Positions 51,521 to 59,904 of a stretch of DNA of 64,000 nucleotides are shown here, in pieces (within the stretch, counting starts at the first letter, position 1; each line of letters begins with the position of its first letter). Source of the stretch: JAXGXJ01 sp040772905 (GTDB taxonomy: Bacteria; Actinomycetota; Thermoleophilia; RBG-16-64-13); assembly GCA_040772905.1 (NCBI GenBank), contig JAXGXJ010000004.1, forward strand, positions 381,786-445,785. Direction: 5' to 3'. Below the pieces are notes generated by a model. That model ran no database searches, was not told the origin of the DNA, and saw nothing but the letters and a program-made list of their open reading frames with translations. The translations under genes were made by a program, and so were the position numbers.

Positions 51521-52876
51521 TCAGCCTCTCCAACTTCCTACCGGGACGGGCCTCTTGGGTGTCCGCGGTTTGATGGGACCTGCCTTGACCACCGCCTGAC
51601 GCAGGCCATTGCACACTTCCAAACACTTGCCGCACTTCACGCATTCGTCCTGGTCGATGACATGGATCTTCTTCTTGCCTCCCGCGATGGCATCTTCCGG
51701 GCACACGTCTGCGCACTCCCCACATCCATCGCACAGATCGGGCAGGATGTGGAAGGTGACGTACTGGTCGCACACCAGCGCCCTGCACAGTCTGCGCTTC
51801 ATGTGGGCTTCCCACTCGTCGGGGAATTTGTCCAGGGCGGAGAGCACGATGTTGGGGGCGGTGCGCCCGAACTGGCAGGCCGCGCCCACCTTCATGCCGG
51901 CGCCCAGTTCGCGCATCATGTCGACGTCCGAGCCTTTGCTCTTGCCCCGGGTTGCATCGGCCACGATCTCGCGCAGTTGGTAGGAGCCCTCCCGACCCAG
52001 CGAGCAGGTGGCGCAGAGGTCGTAACAGGAGATGGCGATGCGTTGTCTGGCCTCGTGGACGATGCAGCTGGCCTCATCCAGCACCGCGATCGCCCCTGAG
52101 CCAATACTGCCACCTGCAGCGCGGATGGTGTCGAAGTCGAGGGCGATGTCGAGCTCGCCCGGCGTGAAGCAGGCACCCTTGATGCCGCCCACGAGGACGG
52201 CCTTGAGCGCGGGACTCTCTTTGACCCCGCCTGCATGCTCCTCCAGCAGCGTGCGCAGACTGGTGCCCAGCGGCACCTCATAGATGCCGGGCCGCTCCAC
52301 GCTGCCGGACACCTGGAGCAGCTTGCCACCCGGACTCTGAGGGGTGCCGACGTGGCGGTATTTCTCCGCCCCGATGCGCAGGATCCTGGCCACGTGGGCC
52401 ATGGTCTCGCCGGTCACGAGCAGCGTGGGGACCTCCTCGTAGCCCTTCATGTTGCGCCGGAACGGCGCCCGCACCACCTCCACCTGCACAGGGTCGCACT
52501 TGGCTCCCGCGACCACCGGCGCGAGCTGCTGCGCCGCCGCCGCCACGGCGGCGGCGCCCTCCTCGTCGTCCTCACTCACATGCACCACCACGCGCGTCGA
52601 CCCGGTGGCGAAGGCGGCGATGAGCGCCCCCTCGACCACCGCCGGGGCGGCGGTTGCCAGCAGATGCCGGTTGATCTCCACTCCCGGCTCGATATCGGCA
52701 CACTCGCAGACGATGCGCTTGTCGTCGCCGCACAGCGCAGCGTGGCACCTCATCCGCTCACCGGTGGAGAGGTTCTCGTAGTCACGATCGCGCAGGCCCG
52801 AGCGCACCACCTCAGCGATGGTCTCCTCGCGCCCCAGGCTCAGTGCCCGCCGCAGTCCCTGGTCCATGCTCTCCAT
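51521..52876 (-). CDS. NuoF/HymB-like FeS protein with degenerate FMN site
   Basis: From ATG 52876 (GGGGAG 9 nt upstream) there are 451 residues. The first part (about 20-170) aligns in order with the NuoF 51-kDa fold: a VVRSGLRDRDYENLSTGERM region where NuoF has its Gly-rich FMN loop, then VCECADIEPGVEINRHLL and EGALIAAFATGS. The Gly-rich loop (GRGGAGFPTG in NuoF) is gone. An SLBB domain follows (LLQVSGSVERPGIYEVPLGT), then a NuoF-like cluster site (SCYDLCATCSLGREG) and a C-terminal 2x[4Fe-4S] ferredoxin (CDGCGECADVC and CVKCGKCLEVC). It probably carries electrons but may no longer bind FMN or NADH itself. It is 5 nt downstream of the FeS-FAD protein gene. Confidence 0.85.
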   Translation of the reverse strand: MESMDQGLRRALSLGREETIAEVVRSGLRDRDYENLSTGERMRCHAALCGDDKRIVCECADIEPGVEINRHLLATAAPAVVEGALIAAFATGSTRVVVHVSEDDEEGAAAVAAAAQQLAPVVAGAKCDPVQVEVVRAPFRRNMKGYEEVPTLLVTGETMAHVARILRIGAEKYRHVGTPQSPGGKLLQVSGSVERPGIYEVPLGTSLRTLLEEHAGGVKESPALKAVLVGGIKGACFTPGELDIALDFDTIRAAGGSIGSGAIAVLDEASCIVHEARQRIAISCYDLCATCSLGREGSYQLREIVADATRGKSKGSDVDMMRELGAGMKVGAACQFGRTAPNIVLSALDKFPDEWEAHMKRRLCRALVCDQYVTFHILPDLCDGCGECADVCPEDAIAGGKKKIHVIDQDECVKCGKCLEVCNGLRQAVVKAGPIKPRTPKRPVPVGSWRG

Positions 52877-52881
52877 CGCGC

Positions 52882-55086
52882 CTACTCCCCCGCCGCCGGC
52901 TTCTTGGCCGACTTGTACTCGCCCCAGAACTTCGTGGGAGCGATCTGCAGCCGCAGGTCGCACTGCAGGCAACGCTCGGCCTCCACCGGCGCGTCCTCCG
53001 CGCGCGTCCTGGCCGCGTAGCCTTCCTCCCGGCCGATGCACGGTGCCGGCGCCATCTCGGGCGCCAACTGCTCGTCGATGACCCCGTCACCGCCTAGATA
53101 GCGATCGATGGCCGAAGCGGCCTTGCGTCCGGCGGCGATGGCGGTTATGACCGACACGGTGCCGCTCACTGCGTCGCCGGCGGCGAAGACGCCGGCCGTA
53201 CCGGTCTCCACGCCGCCGTCCTCAGTCACCACCACGCGGTTCCCCCGGCCCAACTCCACCCCGAAGCCCTCGTCCAGCTCCGGACGCTGTCCCACGGCGA
53301 AGATGACCGTGTCGGCAGGCACCACGAACTCGGAATCCTCCTGCACACAGATGTCGGGCACACCGTTCTCGTCGAAGGTGCAGGTGGCAACCCGGCGGCA
53401 GCGCACTCCGGTGACCTTGCCGTCCTCCTGGGTGATCTCGTCGAAGGTGCACGCATTCTCAAGGGTGCAGCCTTCCTCGAGAGCCTCGGAGATGTCCTCC
53501 ACCGTCGCCCGCATGGCGTCACGCGGCTCCAAGCACACCAGAGTCACATCCCTGGCCCCCGACCGCCGGGCCCAGCCCGCGCAGTCGAACGCCACGCTTC
53601 CTCCTCCAAGTACCACCACACGCTCGCCCACCGGCAATGGTTCGCCCAGGTTGGCGCCGCGCAGGAAATCGGTGCTCACGAACACGCCCGGCAGGTCCTT
53701 ACCGGGCAGGGGCAGCTTCACGCCACGATGGGTGCCCACGGCCACCAGCACGGCGTCGTAGCCCTGCGCCTTAAGAGCGTCGAGCGACGTCACCTCGGTG
53801 CCGCACCTCACGTCCACACCCGCCGACACGATGTGCCCGACCTCGTGATCCACCACCTCGCGCGGCAGCCGGTAGTTCGGGATACCCACGCGCAGCTGGC
53901 CTCCGGCTTGACCCTCTTTCTCGTAGACCGTCACCTGGTGACCCGACTTGGCCAGGTAGTAGGCGGCGGTAAGACCCGCGGGCCCCGCGCCCACCACAGC
54001 CACGCGCTTGCCGGTGGCCGGCTTCTGGTAGCCACGTTCCTTCCAGGCGCCATCGTCATGCTCGCTGGCGTGGCACTTGATCTGCCGGATGGCCACGGGC
54101 TCGTTGATCTCGCCCCGGCGGCAGTCGAACTCGCAGGGATGGTCGCACACGTGTCCCAGTGTGCCCGGGAAGGGCACCTTCTCGCGTATGACCGCGGTGG
54201 CAGCACCCTCGTCGCCCTGCTTCACCAGGCGCACGTAGCGCGGCACGTCGATGTGGGCCGGGCAGGTCTCCCGGCAGGGCACCAGCGCGGCCTTCTTGTT
54301 CTTGTACTTGGCGAACACCTTCAGCTGGTCGCGGATGGAGCCGGTGGGGCACACCTCCACACAGGCACCGCAGAACTTGCAGCCGGCATCGGCGAGCGAT
54401 TCGCCGTTGGGCGTGCCGATGACGTAGTTGTCGCCCCTCTTCACGAAGGTGATGGCACTCACGCCGCGCAGCTCAGTGCACGCCCGCACACAGCGCCCGC
54501 ACAGTATGCAACGCACCATGTCGTGCACGATGAGCGGATTGGACTCGATGGGCGCCGTCATGTTCTTGCGCTTGCGGATGCGTGCGTCTGTGAACTCCAG
54601 ATACTGCATGAGTGACTGCAGCTCGCACTTCAGATATACGGGACAGGCCGTGCAGTCGGCGGGATGATTGGCCAGCAGGAGCTCCGCCGCGAGCCGCCGC
54701 ACGTGCTTCACCTGCTCAGTGCCGGTGCGGACCACCATGCCGTCCTCAGCCGGCGTGTTGCACGAAGTGACCACCCCGTCCCTGCCTTCGACCTCCACCA
54801 CGCACAGCCGGCACACGCCCGCCGGGTGGAGATCACGGTGGGCACAGATGTGGGGGATGTAGATGCCGGCGTCGAGCGCCGCCTCGAGGATGCTCTGTCC
54901 CGAGCGCGACTCGATCACCTGTCCGTCCACGGTGATGCGCCCCCCGGACAAGGAGGTCGCCACCCCATCTGGGGTGGCCGCAGGTGCGGGGGCGGCGAGC
55001 CCGGGGGCGGCAGGCGCGGCGCCGGCAGCGCCGGCCGCCGCGTCGGCATCCCGCAGACACTCTTCGTGTCTTGACTTCAGGTCCAG
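52882..55086 (-). CDS. FeS-FAD oxidoreductase: NuoG-like N-terminus fused to GltD/NfnB-like flavoprotein
   Basis: The N-terminal part has a [2Fe-2S] domain (CAHRDLHPAGVCRLC, then TSCNTP), a NuoG His-Cys cluster (HPADCTACPVYLKC) and two [4Fe-4S] sites (CILCGRCVRAC, CKFCGACVEVC). A GltD-type module follows with RETCPAHIDVPRYVRL, the FAD motif VVGAGPAGLTAAYYLAKSG and the NAD(P) motif VVLGGGSVAFDCAGWA. So it can link NAD(P)H to FeS carriers, like HydABC/Nfn-type bifurcating enzymes. GTG 54963 lacks a ribosome site. In the same frame CTG 55086 stands exactly 7 nt after GGAGG and would add a plausible 41-residue N-terminus (LDLKSRHEECLRDADAAAG plus Ala/Pro linker). I annotate that start as likely but unproven. 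Confidence 0.87.
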   Translation of the reverse strand: MDLKSRHEECLRDADAAAGAAGAAPAAPGLAAPAPAATPDGVATSLSGGRITVDGQVIESRSGQSILEAALDAGIYIPHICAHRDLHPAGVCRLCVVEVEGRDGVVTSCNTPAEDGMVVRTGTEQVKHVRRLAAELLLANHPADCTACPVYLKCELQSLMQYLEFTDARIRKRKNMTAPIESNPLIVHDMVRCILCGRCVRACTELRGVSAITFVKRGDNYVIGTPNGESLADAGCKFCGACVEVCPTGSIRDQLKVFAKYKNKKAALVPCRETCPAHIDVPRYVRLVKQGDEGAATAVIREKVPFPGTLGHVCDHPCEFDCRRGEINEPVAIRQIKCHASEHDDGAWKERGYQKPATGKRVAVVGAGPAGLTAAYYLAKSGHQVTVYEKEGQAGGQLRVGIPNYRLPREVVDHEVGHIVSAGVDVRCGTEVTSLDALKAQGYDAVLVAVGTHRGVKLPLPGKDLPGVFVSTDFLRGANLGEPLPVGERVVVLGGGSVAFDCAGWARRSGARDVTLVCLEPRDAMRATVEDISEALEEGCTLENACTFDEITQEDGKVTGVRCRRVATCTFDENGVPDICVQEDSEFVVPADTVIFAVGQRPELDEGFGVELGRGNRVVVTEDGGVETGTAGVFAAGDAVSGTVSVITAIAAGRKAASAIDRYLGGDGVIDEQLAPEMAPAPCIGREEGYAARTRAEDAPVEAERCLQCDLRLQIAPTKFWGEYKSAKKPAAGE

Positions 55087-55122
55087 TTCAGTCCCTCCGG
55101 CCGGTCGTCAGCTCAGCGATGA

Positions 55123-56604
55123 CTACAGCGCGGCAGCGTTCTCGCCCGCGATCCGGCCGGAGTTGAGCGTGAAGCCCATGGTGTTGCCCGGCAGGATGAA
55201 GGGATAGCTGTCGCCATAGATGGTGCAGGCGTCGAGGCCGGCCGCGTACAGACCCGGGATGGGCTCGCAGTCGTCGTCCAGCACCTCGGCCTTGTAGTTG
55301 ATCTGCAGTCCGCCCAGGGTGCCGTAGGCCGCGGGGAAGAAGCGGGCGGCGTAGAAGGGCGGCTTGCTGATGGCCTGCATATAGCGGTGTTCCTTCTCGA
55401 AGAGGTCGTCCCAGCCGCCATCGCAGAGTTCGTTGTACTCGTCCACCGTCTGTTCCAGCATCTCGGGATCGATCTTCAACTGCTGGGCCAACTCCTCGAT
55501 GCTGTCGGCCTTGAAGACATGCTCGTAGCCGGCCGCGATCGCGGTGTCCACGGCTTCCTCGAAGTTGTCGAACATGTCGTGCGGATGCACGTGCGAGGTG
55601 ACGTCGGGCCCATGTTTCTTGTACTTCTTGAGCAATGCGCTATCGAAGATAGAGTAGGCGAAACGGCCCGGCTGGCGGGCGAAGAGGTTGCCGGCGAAGG
55701 TGGTGTTGAAGATGCAGTCCTCGTTCATGAAGCGCTCACCGCGGGCGTTCACCCACAGACAGGGCTGACGGAAAGCGCCGTCGATGATGAAGTTCTCCGG
55801 CGTGGCCATGTTGTGAGGCAACAGGTAGATCATCTCCTGCACGATCTCGGTCTTGGCCGCGCCCACTTCCCAGCCCATGCGCAGGCCGTCGCCGTCGGAG
55901 CCGGGTACACGGAACCCGAAGAAGTCCTTGCCCCACTCGAAGCCGGTGTAATCCTTGATGAACTGCGGATTGTCGCCCGCGCCGCCGGTGGCCAGGATGA
56001 CGGCTTTCGCCCGAGCCTCGATCTGCTCGCCGTCAGGACCCTCGGCGATGACACCCACCACTGCGTCGCCCTCTTTGATGAGGCTCTTCACCGGCGTGTT
56101 CAGGCGGATGTCGACCCCCAGATCCTCGGCCCGCTGAGTCATGGTCTTGATCATCGAACTGGCGAGACGGGGGCGCAGTTCCATGGTGCCATCGGTGGGC
56201 TTCACCACGTGCCAGGTCTGCTCGGAGGTGGCGTAGCCGCGCATGGACTCGGGAGTGGGATAGACGTTGATGGCGGTGAGCCATTCCACACCCATGTCGC
56301 TCAGCCAATCGATGGTCTCACCCGACTTGAAGTAATACTCACGCACCAGACGCGGGTCGGCGCGGAAATGCACGAAGTTCATGTGCTTGCGGTAGGCCTC
56401 ACCCGGGGTGATGCTGATCATGTGGTCCCTCTGGAACCGCGACCCCACACCCAGAGGGCCCATGCCCATGTTGGCTGCGCCACCGGTGGTGCTCCCCTTC
56501 TCGAAGGAGATGACCCTGGCGCCGTTCTCGGCTGCCGAGATGGCCGCCGCGAGACCACCCAGGCCGGCGGATACCACGATGACGTCGGCGTTCTCTTGCT
56601 TCAT
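55123..56604 (-). CDS. FAD-dependent oxidoreductase, fumarate reductase/ketosteroid dehydrogenase type
   Basis: This 493-residue flavoprotein of the FAD_binding_2 family has an N-terminal dinucleotide fold VIVVSAGLGGLAAAISAAE, in which Ser takes the place of the first Gly of G-x-G-x-x-G. Other marks are EKGSTTGGAANMG, ILATGGAGDN and the C-terminal YAAGLDACTIYGDSYPF with GFTLNSGRIAGENAA. The family reduces or dehydrogenates C=C bonds (fumarate, ketosteroids, urocanate). ATG 56604 has GGAG in reach. Placed before the FeS-FAD gene, it may reduce an enoate or desaturate a ring with electrons from these proteins (inference). No flavinylation or Tat motif is seen. Confidence 0.88.
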   Translation of the reverse strand: MKQENADVIVVSAGLGGLAAAISAAENGARVISFEKGSTTGGAANMGMGPLGVGSRFQRDHMISITPGEAYRKHMNFVHFRADPRLVREYYFKSGETIDWLSDMGVEWLTAINVYPTPESMRGYATSEQTWHVVKPTDGTMELRPRLASSMIKTMTQRAEDLGVDIRLNTPVKSLIKEGDAVVGVIAEGPDGEQIEARAKAVILATGGAGDNPQFIKDYTGFEWGKDFFGFRVPGSDGDGLRMGWEVGAAKTEIVQEMIYLLPHNMATPENFIIDGAFRQPCLWVNARGERFMNEDCIFNTTFAGNLFARQPGRFAYSIFDSALLKKYKKHGPDVTSHVHPHDMFDNFEEAVDTAIAAGYEHVFKADSIEELAQQLKIDPEMLEQTVDEYNELCDGGWDDLFEKEHRYMQAISKPPFYAARFFPAAYGTLGGLQINYKAEVLDDDCEPIPGLYAAGLDACTIYGDSYPFILPGNTMGFTLNSGRIAGENAAAL

Positions 56605-56778
56605 CTCTCCACTCCTTCGTGCGGGTAATGGGTCGAAAACCACGGGGTTAGGGTTGCGATCGTAGGACAGGGACCGCCCGCGCGCGAGGCGGCGGGCCAA
56701 ATGGTTCTAAGACTTGTCCATTGTATCGGATTCATCGCAAGCCGTATCTCTTCGTGGAATCGGTCATGGTCTTCACGG

Positions 56779-57612
56779 TCAGCGGGTGGTGATATACCCG
56801 CGCCACTGCTGCAGGTGATCGGAATCGGGACGGTCGAGCAAGAAGATACCCACAAAGTCCTTGTAGGGCTCGAAGAACGGGAACACGTCCCACGTCGCCC
56901 ACGGCGGCTTCGTGTACTGCCCGGCCTTCGTCACCATAGCGGATCGCCAGCCCTCGCTGTCATCGAACCAGATCTCGCTCACCCTGTGAAAGGGGTTGGC
57001 GCGAGGATCGTCCAACTGACGGCTGGAGATGAAACGCGTCACCTCGGGGTTCGCACACACTTCGGGCGCGAACACGTCTTTGAACCACGCGTCGCCTTCG
57101 TCGACGCTCACTCCCTCGGGATAGGTGAGCATGAACAGCCAACGGAAGTTCACGCCATCGTCGGTGAGACGGCCCCGGCCCTTGAGATCGTCCTCCCAGA
57201 AGATGGGCGCGAACGAGATGACCACCGGGTGGTACCCGTCGCGACTCCCCTGCCAGCCAACCTGACGCAGTTCGGGGCTGGGAGGCTGGGTGGTCATCTC
57301 CATGAAGTCCGCCGGAAAATCCTCGCCGAACGCGAGACCTTGGGAGTGTTGGCTGTTCTTGTCCTGGAAGATGCTGAACAGCCAATAGTGCTCGGTCATG
57401 AAGCCGTTGTAGGTGCCGAACTCCTCTGCCCCTCTTGGCAGCGGCAGCGCATAGTACGTCGCGTACTTGGTGACGTAGGGCGCGAATTGCGAGATGCTCT
57501 CCGGCACGTGCGTCTTGTAGAGCCAGCGCATTACCGCAGGTCTATCGTTGTCCGAGCGGATATTCTGCAGGATGAAGCTCCGCATCGGTTGGAAGGCTGG
57601 GAAGTACGCCAT
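56779..57612 (-). CDS. EthD-like (dimeric alpha-beta barrel) protein, unknown role
   Basis: This 277-residue protein has no motif that I can name with certainty. It seems to contain two ferredoxin-like halves: RPAVMRWLYKTHVPESISQF near the start, and VDEGDAWFKDVFAPEVCANP with VSEIWFDDSEGWRSAMV in the second half. That pattern resembles EthD-type dimeric alpha-beta barrels, which occur in degradation pathways as small binding or lyase-like proteins. It is rich in Trp, Phe and Tyr. The gene is 32 nt downstream of the flavoprotein gene and 174 nt before the next gene, so it is part of the same run. Confidence 0.6.
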   Translation of the reverse strand: MAYFPAFQPMRSFILQNIRSDNDRPAVMRWLYKTHVPESISQFAPYVTKYATYYALPLPRGAEEFGTYNGFMTEHYWLFSIFQDKNSQHSQGLAFGEDFPADFMEMTTQPPSPELRQVGWQGSRDGYHPVVISFAPIFWEDDLKGRGRLTDDGVNFRWLFMLTYPEGVSVDEGDAWFKDVFAPEVCANPEVTRFISSRQLDDPRANPFHRVSEIWFDDSEGWRSAMVTKAGQYTKPPWATWDVFPFFEPYKDFVGIFLLDRPDSDHLQQWRGYITTR

Positions 57613-57644
57613 GGTCAGCTCTCCTGGAAGAGGATGACGATCCG

Positions 57645-58649
57645 CTAGTCCTCAGTGTCGCCCTGAGCGGGAGCAGCCCCGCGTGCGGGCGGTTTGAGCG
57701 GTGTCAGATAGTCGCGGTACTTCTGCGACCTGGGAGCCACCTCGGACATGTTGGCGGGCGGTTTCAGCGACCGGTCGGCCAGCTCGTCCAGATGCTCGAA
57801 CTTGCCCGACAGCAGCAGGTGCGAATGAGGCCGGTCCTCATCGCTGACCGTGAACGACACCTTGCCGTCGGTGATGCTCAGGCTGCCGCGCACCCCGCAG
57901 AGTCCGCAGATGCAGGGATAGACGTCACTGTCATGGCGCACCTCGATGACCTTCGAGTGGCAGAGTGGGCACAAGCCGGGCTCGCCCAAGTACTCAACCT
58001 CCTCCACGCTCTTGCCGTGCTGCTCCACCACACTGCGGCCGGCACGACGCGCGCGTTCCAGCAGGTCGTCGCGCAGAACGATCGTCCGCGGCAGACCGAT
58101 CCAATTGACCACGATGTTGTCGACCACCGACACCTGCAGCGGCAGCATCACGAGCCCCATCATGGGTGCAGCCAGAGTGTCCCACTCGCTGCCGCCCACG
58201 GCGATGGTCGCGCCGGTGCGTGGTTTGAAGGCACGCGGATCGGGACCGGTGCCCTCGGTGACACCCTTCTCCTCACGGATCTTCTGGGCGATCATGCGGA
58301 AGCCCACGTCGTGAGAGGGACCCATACGGTCGTTCAACGACTTGAGCTGCCCCGTGGGCGACTTCTCGTAGATGGGCGAGCCGACGATGAGTGCGTCACA
58401 CTGCATGATCTTCTCGTCGACGAAGGGGAAGTCGTCGTCCTTGATGGTACAGCGGCCCGAGCCGTGACGCTCCATGAGGTCGATGACGCACGAGTTGCAG
58501 CCCGTACAGGGCTTGATGAGGAAGTCGTGCAGGCGCAGGAACTCGACCTCAGCCCCCGCCTCTTCGGCACCCATGAGTGCCTCTTTGACCATGATCTCTG
58601 TGTTGCTCATGCGGCGTCCGGCCGCGATACCCAGGACCTTCATGTTCAC
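57645..58649 (-). CDS. Iron-sulfur flavoprotein with zinc-ribbon C-terminus
   Basis: This 334-residue protein has a flavodoxin-like NADPH-dependent FMN reductase domain at about 1-215. It starts VLGIAAGRRMSNTEIMVKEA and holds the compact cluster motif CTGCNSC seen in Isf-type iron-sulfur flavoproteins, then IVGSPIYEKSPTG. The C-terminal part adds a zinc ribbon or rubredoxin-like pair (CPLCHSK and CICGLCG) and a Pro/Ala-rich tail. Isf proteins pass electrons from ferredoxin to O2, H2O2 or other acceptors. Here it is the first enzyme gene after the regulator and probably donates or receives electrons for the flavoproteins downstream. Confidence 0.83.
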   Translation of the reverse strand: MNMKVLGIAAGRRMSNTEIMVKEALMGAEEAGAEVEFLRLHDFLIKPCTGCNSCVIDLMERHGSGRCTIKDDDFPFVDEKIMQCDALIVGSPIYEKSPTGQLKSLNDRMGPSHDVGFRMIAQKIREEKGVTEGTGPDPRAFKPRTGATIAVGGSEWDTLAAPMMGLVMLPLQVSVVDNIVVNWIGLPRTIVLRDDLLERARRAGRSVVEQHGKSVEEVEYLGEPGLCPLCHSKVIEVRHDSDVYPCICGLCGVRGSLSITDGKVSFTVSDEDRPHSHLLLSGKFEHLDELADRSLKPPANMSEVAPRSQKYRDYLTPLKPPARGAAPAQGDTED

Positions 58650-58697
58650 TCCTTCTTCTTCGTAACAGCGGCCAGACGACCGACCGCATTTCTTGCC

Positions 58698-59660
58698 TCA
58701 TCCATCTCGTGCCTCATCCACAGCTCTCGGCGCGGAAGCACCCGCCGCCAGCCTCGCCACCAGTGGAGCCACCGTCTGCCAATCTTCGGTCAGGTCGACA
58801 CGTCCAGCATATGCCGCGCGCACAGCGGCGAATATGGCCACGTGGTTGCGCATTACGTCTTCCACCGTGAAACGGTCATCCCAAGACGCCCTCATCTGCA
58901 TGTTCTCAAGAGCACCCAACAGCGCATGAGCGACCAGGACATCATCGAACAGGACCTCGTTCGCGCCCGGCTTGCGCTCCGCCGTCAGTTCTCTCTCTGA
59001 GTCGGCCAACATCCCACGATACGTCTCGCGCACGACGCCCCGGAGTTCGCTCTCCGGATGCATGGCTTCGACCCGAGCCAGCGCCTGCAGGTCGGGGCTG
59101 AGCGCCTGGATGCCATAGAACGCCCAACTGCGCCACACCAGGCGGGCGGCGGAATCGTCGGTCCGCTCAACCGCGGGCATGATCTTCTCGTGCATCCAAT
59201 CGAAGTACACCCGGAAGCAGGCGATGAAGAGATGGCGCTTGCTGGGAAAGTGGCTGTAGAGTACCTGGGCGGTCACTCCCACTTCCCTGCAGATGTCGCT
59301 GATGCGGGTCTTATCGTAGCCTCGCTCGGCAAAGCGGCGGGCCGCGGCATCGAGGATGGTGGAACGAGTCTGCTCGTTCTGCCTGGCCACGAGGTCCACG
59401 GCGTTCTCAGCCGCGGCCTCGACGCGCTCAGCCAACCGGTGGCCGATCTCTCGCAGATCGAGCCCTTGCTCCTTCAACCGGCCGATCTCGCGCAGCAGAT
59501 CGACATGCGACTGGTGGTAAAAGGAACGCGTGGCGCTCGCCTTCTGTGCTGGAGGGAGCAGGCCTTCGCTGATGTAGTAGTAGACCGTGCTGCGACTGAC
59601 GCCGGTCCGGCGTTCCACATCGCTGATGGTGAGTGGCTGCATCCCCGACTCGGTCAACAT
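58698..59660 (-). CDS. Fused MerR-TetR transcriptional regulator
   Basis: This 320-residue protein carries two different DNA-binding domains. Residues about 9-75 are a MerR winged helix (TISDVERRTGVSRSTVYYYI, then GLLPPAQ, and REIGRLKEQGLDLREIGHRL). Residues about 97-145 are a TetR helix-turn-helix (RRFAERGYDKTRISDICREV, then LYSHFPSKRHLF) with a TetR ligand domain after it. It opens the ten-gene redox run and is divergent from the nitroreductase gene, so it probably controls both. A canonical TTGACA-17-TACGGT promoter lies upstream. ATG 59660 is used; ATG 59642 is also possible. Confidence 0.9.
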   Translation of the reverse strand: MLTESGMQPLTISDVERRTGVSRSTVYYYISEGLLPPAQKASATRSFYHQSHVDLLREIGRLKEQGLDLREIGHRLAERVEAAAENAVDLVARQNEQTRSTILDAAARRFAERGYDKTRISDICREVGVTAQVLYSHFPSKRHLFIACFRVYFDWMHEKIMPAVERTDDSAARLVWRSWAFYGIQALSPDLQALARVEAMHPESELRGVVRETYRGMLADSERELTAERKPGANEVLFDDVLVAHALLGALENMQMRASWDDRFTVEDVMRNHVAIFAAVRAAYAGRVDLTEDWQTVAPLVARLAAGASAPRAVDEARDG

Positions 59661-59699
59661 CCGCTCCGTCGCGTCGGCTCCTGTCCGTCACATATGGCC

Positions 59700-59728
59700 A
59701 CCGTACTTCATCTGCGACTTGGTGTCAA
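59700..59728 (-). promoter_or_regulatory. Promoter of the MerR-TetR gene (TTGACA-17-TACGGT)
   Basis: On the minus strand a perfect -35 TTGACA (59728-59723), 17 nt and TACGGT (59705-59700) lie about 33 nt upstream of ATG 59660 counted from the expected start point. TTCACTT occurs twice just beyond it (59733-59739, 59760-59766), in an AT-rich island that may hold operators. Confidence 0.6.
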
Positions 59729-59904
59729 TAACTTCACTTGAGATTATCGATTGTAAAGTTTCACTTTCCTGCATTCGGCCGGTCGTCGAGCAGCGCACTC
59801 CTGTCCGGTGACACCGATGCAGTGCCCATACCATCGCTCCGGCTGTTGTGGCAGCATCAGAGATGAGCGCCGCAGATCCAGAACACGCAGACGAGGAGCG
59901 CAGC

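Noticed and set aside
59733..59766. TTCACTT direct repeat as a defined operator
   Set aside because: Only two 7-nt copies 27 nt apart, with no dyad symmetry. It is noted as context of the promoter, not as a separate feature.
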